Source: Synergistes sp.
GTDB lineage: Bacteria; Synergistota; Synergistia; Synergistales; Synergistaceae
DNA: 5,051 bases
Reading direction: 5' to 3'
Assembly (NCBI GenBank): GCA_016288355.1
Contig: JAEEYY010000069.1
Span: forward strand, 1-5,051
The position numbers and the translations under genes are program-made. Below are positions 1 through 3,832 of this stretch, piece by piece. Position 1 is the stretch's first letter. The number at the start of each line of letters is the position of its first letter. The notes under the pieces are model-generated. The model was not told where the DNA came from. It saw nothing but the letters and a program-made list of their open reading frames with translations, and ran no database searches.

Positions 1-96
1 GTGATAACGCACAGCTTCGCTGCAAAGCTTTTTGATATCGGCTTCAGAGGCGTCAGGCTTCAGGTTCGTATGGTCTATATATTTCGCAAGGTCCAT
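1..96 (-). CDS. deoC: Deoxyribose-phosphate aldolase, N-terminal fragment (runs off the left edge)
   Basis: Thirty-two codons are visible, starting at ATG 96-94 and open to the window edge. The peptide begins MDLAKYIDHTNLKPDASEAD, and the IDHTxLKPDA stretch is the N-terminal hallmark of DeoC, the class I (Schiff-base) aldolase that splits 2-deoxyribose-5-phosphate into glyceraldehyde-3-phosphate and acetaldehyde in deoxynucleoside catabolism. The catalytic lysine and aspartate lie outside the window, so activity cannot be judged. The start is supported by an AAAGGAAG Shine-Dalgarno at 107-114, about 10 nt upstream. It lies downstream of argG in the same orientation, but a strong terminator at 217-243 separates them, so it probably has its own promoter. 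The usual family length is about 220 residues, so roughly 85% of the gene is missing here. Family assignment rests on the N-terminal motif only. Confidence 0.85.
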   Translation of the reverse strand, partial: MDLAKYIDHTNLKPDASEADIKKLCSEAVRYH

Positions 97-121
97 CCCG
101 CTTAATCTTCCTTTCCCGCTG

Positions 122-148
122 CGGCGGAGGGTATTGCGCTTCCCGCCG
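122..148 (-). other. GC-rich hairpin in the deoC 5' leader
   Basis: CGGCGG at 122-127 and CCGCCG at 143-148 can pair as a 6-bp stem with a 15-nt loop, a few nucleotides upstream of the deoC Shine-Dalgarno. No U-tract follows it in the deoC direction, so it is not a terminator for that strand. On the plus strand a T-rich stretch follows, but no gene needs it there. It could affect deoC translation or mRNA stability; this is inference from pairing only. Confidence 0.3.
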
Positions 149-163
149 GCATTTTGTCTTTAT

Positions 164-193
164 ATTCTATACGATAAAAAGAGTTACTGTATC
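164..193 (-). promoter_or_regulatory. Possible sigma-A promoter for deoC
   Basis: On the minus strand TAGAAT (164-169) matches five of six positions of the -10 consensus. An 18-nt spacer leads to GATACA (188-193), a weak -35. The position fits: it lies between the argG terminator and the deoC Shine-Dalgarno, where a promoter is needed if the terminator is efficient. The -35 is poor, so this is tentative. Confidence 0.3.
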
Positions 194-216
194 CGCAATG
201 GAGCCTGTGCAGACAG

Positions 217-243
217 AAAAAGGCCCCCCGCTGCCGGGAGGCC
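217..243 (-). terminator. Intrinsic terminator downstream of argG
   Basis: Read on the minus strand, a 9-bp stem (arm 235-243 with arm 222-230, one G-U pair) closes a 4-nt loop (231-234) and is followed at once by five Ts (221-217). It begins 33 nt after the argG stop codon. This is a textbook Rho-independent terminator and separates argG from deoC. Confidence 0.85.
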
Positions 244-276
244 GTATTATCTGCAAAACGCAATTTTTGCGCCCTG

Positions 277-1539
277 TTACTTAGACGCTTCTCTGCCCTT
301 CTGCATCATAAGGCTGTCGATCGGGTTCATATTCTTTTCTTTGTGCGTCTGGCGCCATGTCTTGATCGGCATGCCCCATATCTTGATGAAGCCTACGGAA
401 GCGGTCTGGTCGAAGATATCTCCGGCTGAATATGTCGCAAGCGCCTTACTGTATACGGAAGTATCCGACTTCATTCCGTCGACTACGCAGTTGCCCTTGT
501 AGAAGTTCATGCGCACGGTGCCGTTCACACATTTCTGTGTCGTGTCCATAAAGGCCTGCACCGCTTCCATCAGCGGCGAGAACCAGTAGCCTTCATATGT
601 CATCTCGGCAAAGCGCACTTCCAGCTCTTTCTTTGTCTTCAGCGTGTCTTTCGCAAGCGTCAGGGTCTCAAGCTTTTTATGCGCATGCAGCAGCGAAAGG
701 GCTGCCGGGCATTCGTAGACCTCGCGGCTCTTGAAGCCGACAAGGCGGTCTTCTATCATGTCGATGCGTCCGTAACCAGCTCTGCCGGCGGTCTTGTTCA
801 TGAAGTCGATGAGCTCTATCGAGCCCATCCTCTTGCCGTTTATCGCTACGGGGATACCGGCCTCGAAAGTGACCTCGACCGTCACTTCCTCGTCGGGGGC
901 GTCTTTCAGCGAAGCGGTAAGCTTATATGCGTCTTCCGGCGGTTTGTTCCACGGATCTTCGAGCACGCCGCACTCTATCGAACGGCCCCAAAGGTTGTCG
1001 TCTATGCTGTAGGGGCTCTTTCTTGTCGTCGGCACCGGGATGTTATGAGCCGCGGCATAATCCATCTCTTCTTCGCGCGAAAAGCCCCAGTCGCGCACCG
1101 GGGCAAGCACTTCAACGTCCGGGTTCAGCGCGTTGCAGGCGACCTCTATGCGCACCTGGTCCTGTCCCTTGCCTGTGCAGCCGTGAGCTACGGCGACCGC
1201 GCCTTCCTTCTCGGCGCACCAGATAAGCGCCTGGGAGATCATCGGGCGCGAAAGAGCCGAGTTGAGCGGGTATACTCCCTGATAGACCGCGTTCGCTTTG
1301 AGCGCGGGCCACACGAATGTGTCGATGAAAGCTTCGCGCAGATCGACGACATATGCCTTAACGGCGCCGGAGGCATAAGCTTTTGCCTTTATCTCCTCCA
1401 GATTGTCGGCCTGCTGCCCGACATGCATCGTAAGAGTGACGACGTCGTATCCGCGATCGTGAAGCCACGGTATAGCGACCGATGTATCAAGTCCTCCGCT
1501 GTAAGCCAATACTACCTTTCCTTTTTTCTCCGCTGCCAT
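277..1539 (-). CDS. argG: Argininosuccinate synthase
   Basis: This 420-residue enzyme joins citrulline and aspartate with ATP to form argininosuccinate, the penultimate step of arginine synthesis in the cytosol. The N-type ATP pyrophosphatase P-loop is AYSGGLDTS at residues 12-20. The second family signature lies at 120-131 (GCTGKGQDQVRI), and SPYSIDDNLWGRSIE with GVLEDPW follows at about 175-197. A longer in-frame reading from 1647 is possible, but it would translate the T-box and its terminator. ATG 1539 is chosen because it follows an ideal Shine-Dalgarno, AGGAGG at 1548-1553, 8 nt away, and begins with the usual MAxxKKGKVVLAYSGG arrangement. No argH follows; the next gene downstream is deoC beyond a terminator. 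Expression is probably controlled by the arginine T-box upstream. Oddities: the usual GNDxxRF signature reads GQDQVRI, and the C-terminus carries a charged tail after WGMPIKTW, making it somewhat longer than the common 395-410 residues. Confidence 0.97.
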   Translation of the reverse strand: MAAEKKGKVVLAYSGGLDTSVAIPWLHDRGYDVVTLTMHVGQQADNLEEIKAKAYASGAVKAYVVDLREAFIDTFVWPALKANAVYQGVYPLNSALSRPMISQALIWCAEKEGAVAVAHGCTGKGQDQVRIEVACNALNPDVEVLAPVRDWGFSREEEMDYAAAHNIPVPTTRKSPYSIDDNLWGRSIECGVLEDPWNKPPEDAYKLTASLKDAPDEEVTVEVTFEAGIPVAINGKRMGSIELIDFMNKTAGRAGYGRIDMIEDRLVGFKSREVYECPAALSLLHAHKKLETLTLAKDTLKTKKELEVRFAEMTYEGYWFSPLMEAVQAFMDTTQKCVNGTVRMNFYKGNCVVDGMKSDTSVYSKALATYSAGDIFDQTASVGFIKIWGMPIKTWRQTHKEKNMNPIDSLMMQKGREASK

Positions 1540-1547
1540 TTTCAATT

Positions 1548-1553
1548 CCTCCT
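1548..1553 (-). promoter_or_regulatory. Shine-Dalgarno that fixes the argG start
   Basis: AGGAGG on the minus strand, 8 nt upstream of ATG 1539-1537. It lies just beyond the T-tract of the T-box terminator (1570-1577), so it appears only in read-through transcripts. It rules out the longer in-frame start at 1647. Confidence 0.9.
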
Positions 1554-1569
1554 GTATATTCTTAATATC

Positions 1570-1609
1570 AAAAAAAACCCGTCCCTGTCCGGTTAGGAAC
1601 AGGGACGGG
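1570..1609 (-). terminator. T-box terminator hairpin in the argG leader
   Basis: On the minus strand CCCGTCCCTGT (1609-1599) and ACAGGGACGGG (1588-1578) form a perfect 11-bp stem around a 10-nt loop, followed by eight Ts (1577-1570). The 5' arm also contains the CCCG and CCCTG needed by the competing antiterminator, so the two structures exclude each other. Confidence 0.93.
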
Positions 1610-1776
1610 CGAATTTTACCCGCGGTACCACCCTGGTTGACGATCAAAAATGTCCGCTCTATCGGTAATGCTCAGGGGTGCGAAATTGTGATTCTCCTTG
1701 CGGAAAGCGCTTTCAGCCTTTGGCGCTTACTCTCTGTCGCCGAGTCATCGAATTTATGTTCCCGTCATCGCATGCT
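1570..1776 (-). ncRNA. T-box riboswitch, arginine type, controlling argG
   Basis: The 14-nt T-box core AGGGTGGTACCGCG is at 1621-1634 (minus strand). The antiterminator pairs CAGGG with CCCTG and CGGG with CCCG, leaving UGGUACCG as the bulge that contacts the tRNA acceptor end. Stem I starts near CATGC (1774-1770), which can pair with GCAT (1671-1668). Next come a GATGAC/CTGA kink-turn-like element, GGG (1763-1761) opposite CCC, the conserved CAGAGAG (1736-1730), and a distal hairpin with stem AAGCGC (1728-1723)/GCGCTT (1710-1705) and loop containing GGCTGAAA. The specifier is read as CGC (1682-1680), followed by A and CCCCTGAGC, as in other T-boxes where the codon precedes an A. CGC is an arginine codon, which fits the arginine-synthesis gene downstream. 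Uncharged tRNA-Arg should stabilise the antiterminator and switch argG on. The T-box call is firm; the exact specifier is inferred by alignment to the family pattern. Confidence 0.93.
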
Positions 1777-1841
1777 GATATCTGCATTGGGAAACCGATT
1801 CGTCGCATACGTCTTATGTACCCGGCGGCTGCAAAGCTCAC
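1713..1841 (-). CDS. Putative Arg-rich leader peptide of argG (42 codons)
   Basis: A GTG codon at 1841-1839 follows a strong Shine-Dalgarno, AGGAGGGG at 1849-1856, with a 7-nt gap. From it a 42-residue frame runs to TGA at 1715-1713. Seven of 42 residues are Arg, four of them clustered as IRRMRR (codons AGA CGT ATG CGA CGA, residues 10-14), with more at 34, 35 and 37. The cluster ends at 1800, directly beside the 5' strand of a helix (1784-1799 with 1661-1671) that closes stem I of the T-box. The stop codon lies in the stem I apical loop. I recognise no homologue. The layout resembles an attenuator leader peptide, but the frame could be a chance ORF through structured RNA, as GTG is a weaker start and no comparative data are available. 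The call rests on start site, codon clustering and position. Confidence 0.3.
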   Translation of the reverse strand: MSFAAAGYIRRMRRIGFPMQISACDDGNINSMTRRQRVSAKG

Positions 1842-1885
1842 AATAACACCCCTCCTCTTCCTTCTGTTTTTAAAATATGTGTGGT

Positions 1886-1913
1886 ATTTTATCATTTGAA
1901 TTAAATTTGTCAA
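1886..1913 (-). promoter_or_regulatory. Sigma-A promoter of the argG leader
   Basis: On the minus strand a perfect -35 TTGACA (1913-1908) is followed after 16 nt by TAAAAT (1891-1886), matching five of six -10 positions. Transcription should start near 1879, giving a leader of about 340 nt before the argG start. The IS lies 27 bp upstream of the -35 and leaves the promoter intact. Confidence 0.85.
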
Positions 1914-1926
1914 CATATTTCGTGCA

Positions 1927-1939
1927 AAAGAATTCGCAT
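1927..1939. repeat. Target-site duplication, left copy (13 bp)
   Basis: AAAGAATTCGCAT abuts the left IS terminus and is repeated exactly at 3799-3811 beside the right terminus. The next bases on either side differ. Because T1939 and A3799 are complementary, the split can also be read as an 11-bp duplication with inverted repeats one base longer. Confidence 0.9.
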
Positions 1940-1962
1940 GGTCAATTGCAAAAGTAAATTCC
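1940..1962 (+). repeat. Left terminal inverted repeat of the IS
   Basis: Compared with the reverse complement of 3776-3798, the outer 12 bases are identical (GGTCAATTGCAA), four differ, and the inner seven (AAATTCC) are identical: 19 of 23 matches. Read outward, the tip is TTGACC, similar to a -35 hexamer. Confidence 0.9.
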
Positions 1963-2018
1963 GGTTGGTGGTGGAATTTAGTTCTTCCGAATCATAAATT
2001 TGCTGTGAGTGGAATTTA
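1955..2018. repeat. Left subterminal GGAATTTA motifs of the IS
   Basis: The 8-mer occurs as TAAATTCC at 1955-1962 and as GGAATTTA at 1973-1980 and 2011-2018; the last two extend to GTGGAATTTA. The first two form an 8-bp inverted repeat with a 10-nt loop. Similar copies lie in the right end. Such arrays are candidates for transposase binding sites; that role is inferred. Confidence 0.6.
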
Positions 2019-2051
2019 CTTGTTCATAACAAAACTGTACCATGTGTTTCG

Positions 2052-2075
2052 GTCATCCCGAGGATCCAGTCCGGC
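2052..2075 (+). repeat. Left arm of an imperfect inverted repeat bracketing the transposase gene
   Basis: GTCATCC plus GATCCAGTCCGGC, separated by four bases, is matched by the reverse complement of 3402-3426 at 21 of 24 aligned positions with one 1-nt gap. The arm ends just upstream of the transposase Shine-Dalgarno (2078-2084). Confidence 0.75.
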
Positions 2076-2089
2076 GGAAAGGAGCCGGA
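2070..2089 (+). promoter_or_regulatory. Shine-Dalgarno of the transposase inside a small hairpin loop
   Basis: TCCGGC (2070-2075) and GCCGGA (2084-2089) can form a 6-bp stem whose 8-nt loop GGAAAGGA carries most of the Shine-Dalgarno AAAGGAG (2078-2084). The AUG follows at 2091. TCCGGC can instead pair with GCCGGA at 3402-3407, downstream of the gene. Confidence 0.5.
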
Positions 2090-2090
2090 T

Positions 2091-3389
2091 ATGGAAAAAC
2101 AAAAACACATGGATATAGATGCCAGATCGACCATACAGTCTGAGCTGGATAAAGGCTCGTCCTTCAAAAGAATTGCCGATATTCTGGGAAAAGACCCTAC
2201 CACTATCTCTAAGGAGGTCAAAAAACGCAGGGTTTTTGAACAGACCGGTGCTTTTGGAAAATCCTTCAACAACTGTATCCACAACTTCTCCCATTCCTGC
2301 GTCGAACGAATGGTCTGTGGCACATGTACAAACAGACGGCGTCTCTGCTGGAGCTGCGGCAAATGCATAGATCATTGCAGCCGTTACGAACCATTCGCGT
2401 GCAGAAAGCTGTCTAAAGCACCTTTTGTATGCAATGCCTGCAGTAATAAAAACAAATGTGCGCTGGAAAAGGCTTTCTACCGGGCCGGTGCGGCACAGAG
2501 AAGCTATTCCATGCTCCGCTCAGAAGCACGATCCGGATTTGCTGTTTCCGAGGAGGAGCTGAAACGCCTCAATGCCATTGTTTCTCCTTTGTTGAAAAAG
2601 GGTCAGTCCCTTCACCACATCTGTATCAGCCATGCGGATGAGCTCATGTTCAGCGAACGCACTCTTTATACTTATGTCAATAACGGCCTTCTTGACGCCA
2701 TTAACCTTGACATGCCCAGGACGGTACGTATGCGTCCCAGGAAGAAGAAATCCACTGCCTTGAAGGTTGACAGAAAATGTCGTATCGGGCGTACCTACAG
2801 CGACTTTAAAGCCTTCATGGAGAATAACCGGGATACTCCTTTCAGAGAATGCGACAGCGTGGAGGGCGTTAAGGGCGGGAAAGTATTGCTTACTATTCAC
2901 TTTGTCCAACAGGGACTGCAGTTGGCATTTCTCAGGGACGCCAACGACTCACAGTCTGTTATTGACGTTTTTGCAAAGATGTATGACGTCCTGACGCCCG
3001 AAACCTTTATTAACATTTTTCCCGTTCTGTTATGTGACAACGGAAGTGAGTTCTCCAATCCCTCTGCCATTGAATTCGATATGGCAGGGAAACAGAGAAC
3101 GCGGATCTTCTACTGTAACCCAAATGCACCATATGAAAAGGGAAGCTGTGAAAACAACCATGAGTTGATACGGCGCATTATCCCGAAAGGAACAGACTTT
3201 GCTCTCTACTCACAGGAACAGATCTGCCTGATGATGAGCCATATCAATTCCTATGCAAGAAAAAACCTCGGCAATAAAAGCCCGTATGATGTGTTTGCAT
3301 TTCAATACGGAGAAGATGTCCTCAAAAAGCTGGGACTCAGAAAGATCCCCCCTGACGAAATCATCCTGAGTCCCTCGCTCCTGAAATAA
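2091..3389 (+). CDS. IS30-family DDE transposase
   Basis: This 432-residue protein cuts and joins the IS ends. Residues 15-47 form an N-terminal helix-turn-helix (GSSFKRIADILGKDPTTISK), typical of IS30 proteins. Residues 62-123 hold twelve cysteines, including several CxxC pairs, a likely zinc-binding insert seen in a subset of Bacillota IS30 transposases. A second helix-turn-helix-like stretch is at about 172-200. The catalytic core has D255 (ECDSVEG), D316 (LLCDNGSEF) and E354 (GSCENN), followed by the family motif LIRRIIPKGTDF. The D316-E354 gap is 37 residues, a little more than the 33 of classical IS30. The C-terminal LGNKSPYDVF stretch is also family-typical, so the protein looks full length and active. 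ATG 2091 is chosen for the AAAGGAG site 6 nt upstream. No strong promoter is visible; TTGCTG at 2000 with TTCATA at 2023 is a weak candidate. Confidence 0.95.
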   Translation: MEKQKHMDIDARSTIQSELDKGSSFKRIADILGKDPTTISKEVKKRRVFEQTGAFGKSFNNCIHNFSHSCVERMVCGTCTNRRRLCWSCGKCIDHCSRYEPFACRKLSKAPFVCNACSNKNKCALEKAFYRAGAAQRSYSMLRSEARSGFAVSEEELKRLNAIVSPLLKKGQSLHHICISHADELMFSERTLYTYVNNGLLDAINLDMPRTVRMRPRKKKSTALKVDRKCRIGRTYSDFKAFMENNRDTPFRECDSVEGVKGGKVLLTIHFVQQGLQLAFLRDANDSQSVIDVFAKMYDVLTPETFINIFPVLLCDNGSEFSNPSAIEFDMAGKQRTRIFYCNPNAPYEKGSCENNHELIRRIIPKGTDFALYSQEQICLMMSHINSYARKNLGNKSPYDVFAFQYGEDVLKKLGLRKIPPDEIILSPSLLK

Positions 3390-3401
3390 ATATTCTGCAA
3401 A

Positions 3402-3426
3402 GCCGGACCGGATCTACGCGGATGAC
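3402..3426 (-). repeat. Right arm of the inverted repeat bracketing the transposase gene
   Basis: The reverse complement begins GTCATCC and ends GATCCGGTCCGGC, matching 2052-2075 at 21 of 24 aligned positions plus a 1-nt gap. It starts 13 nt after the transposase stop codon. In a transposase transcript the two arms could pair over about 1.3 kb and enclose the reading frame. Confidence 0.75.
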
Positions 3427-3445
3427 ATCCATATACTACTTATGG

Positions 3446-3495
3446 AAGAGGTGGAATTCACATTTGCAAAAAAACACCGATGAATTCGACCTCTT
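3446..3495. repeat. 15-bp imperfect hairpin containing a near-copy of the IS end
   Basis: The arms at 3446-3460 and 3481-3495 pair with a single G-G mismatch (3453 with 3488) around a 20-nt loop. The arm and loop include GGAATTCACATTTGCAAA, which aligns with the inward reading of the left IS end, GGAATTTACTTTTGCAAT, at 15 of 18 positions. No T-tract follows, so it is a poor terminator candidate. Confidence 0.65.
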
Positions 3496-3731
3496 GTTGT
3501 CATGCACACATATCTTCCGCAAGATACGGCTTTACTCTCTTACTTTAATGCAGGAGTTTTGAATTGTATAGCCCTACACATAATAATTCAAAGGCTTCGT
3601 GTATTGGTGAACACCTCGTAAACACTGTATTATCGCCTCTTTTTGACGATCAAGGACAGCTTAAAGCACTTTTGACTGTCATCTGTGCATTCGGTAATTG
3701 CCTTATGTGTGCTCTCCTGCTTTTGAATACT

Positions 3732-3784
3732 TAAATTCCTTCTTGTCTGTATCCCGGAATTTACCCCTTCTATGTGGAATTTTA
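3732..3784. repeat. Right subterminal GGAATTTA motifs of the IS
   Basis: TAAATTCC at 3732-3739, GGAATTTA at 3756-3763 and the variant GGAATTTTA at 3776-3784. The middle copy sits in CCGGAATTTAC (3754-3764), an exact 11-bp inverse match to 1954-1964 at the left end. Confidence 0.6.
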
Positions 3785-3798
3785 ACTTGCAATTGACC
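3776..3798 (-). repeat. Right terminal inverted repeat of the IS
   Basis: The reverse complement begins GGTCAATTGCAA and matches the left terminus at 19 of 23 positions. Read outward on the plus strand the tip is TTGACC (3793-3798). Confidence 0.9.
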
Positions 3799-3811
3799 AA
3801 AGAATTCGCAT
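3799..3811. repeat. Target-site duplication, right copy (13 bp)
   Basis: AAAGAATTCGCAT, identical to 1927-1939. It overlaps the foot of the hairpin at 3808-3829. Confidence 0.9.
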
Positions 3812-3829
3812 CAGCCGGTGAACTGATAC
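3808..3829 (-). terminator. Possible weak terminator after surE
   Basis: On the minus strand GTATCAG (3829-3823) and CTGATGC (3814-3808) form a 7-bp stem with one G-U pair and an 8-nt loop, four bases after the surE stop codon. GAATTCTTT follows, so the T-run is short and displaced. The stem is AT-rich and may not terminate efficiently. It survives the IS insertion because the duplication kept this side intact. Confidence 0.3.
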
Positions 3830-3832
3830 TTT

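Larger units (their letters stand above)
1940..3798 (+). mobile_element. IS30-family insertion sequence, complete, about 1.86 kb
   Basis: The element has inverted termini beginning GGTCAATTGCAA, a 13-bp direct duplication of host DNA on both sides, and one intact DDE transposase with IS30-type motifs. It is inserted between surE and the argG promoter, transcribed against both. Removing it and one duplication copy leaves about 47 bp between the surE stop and the argG -35. It is longer than most IS30 members because of a non-coding right tail of about 400 bp. Clean ends, an intact reading frame and identical flanking duplications suggest a recent insertion. No passenger gene was found. Confidence 0.92.
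3390..3798 (+). other. Non-coding right tail of the IS (409 bp)
   Basis: No credible gene was found on either strand. The minus-strand frame at 3630-3836 starts inside surE and crosses the IS end, so it is dismissed. The stretch holds the right arm of the gene-bracketing repeat (3402-3426), a 15-bp near-perfect hairpin (3446-3495), a 6-bp hairpin TATCTT/AAGATA (3511-3526), an 8-bp inverted repeat TTTGAATT/AATTCAAA (3558-3565 and 3585-3592), and the subterminal motifs. TTGAAT at 3559 and CATAAT at 3579 resemble promoter parts but the spacing of 14 is too short. No clear terminator for the transposase transcript is seen. Confidence 0.7.

Noticed and set aside
113..160. A 15-codon frame starting ATGCCGGCG upstream of deoC
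   Set aside because: It has no Shine-Dalgarno and its composition reflects the GC-rich hairpin; the stop overlapping the deoC leader is not enough evidence.
252..269. GCAAAA/TTTTGC hairpin just after the argG stop
   Set aside because: It is a weak 6-bp stem without a T-tract, and the strong terminator at 217-243 already explains transcript ending.
679..1596. A 305-codon open frame on the plus strand opposite argG
   Set aside because: It is the antisense shadow of argG, with no recognisable motifs or ribosome binding site, and it runs into the T-box terminator.
1540..1647. N-terminal extension of argG from an upstream in-frame start at 1647
   Set aside because: It would translate the T-box core and terminator, has no matching Shine-Dalgarno, and the ideal AGGAGG site favours ATG 1539.
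3638..3656. TTGACGATCAA shared between the IS tail and the argG leader near 1637
   Set aside because: An 11-base match, itself partly palindromic, is expected by chance in a window of this size, and the flanks do not match.
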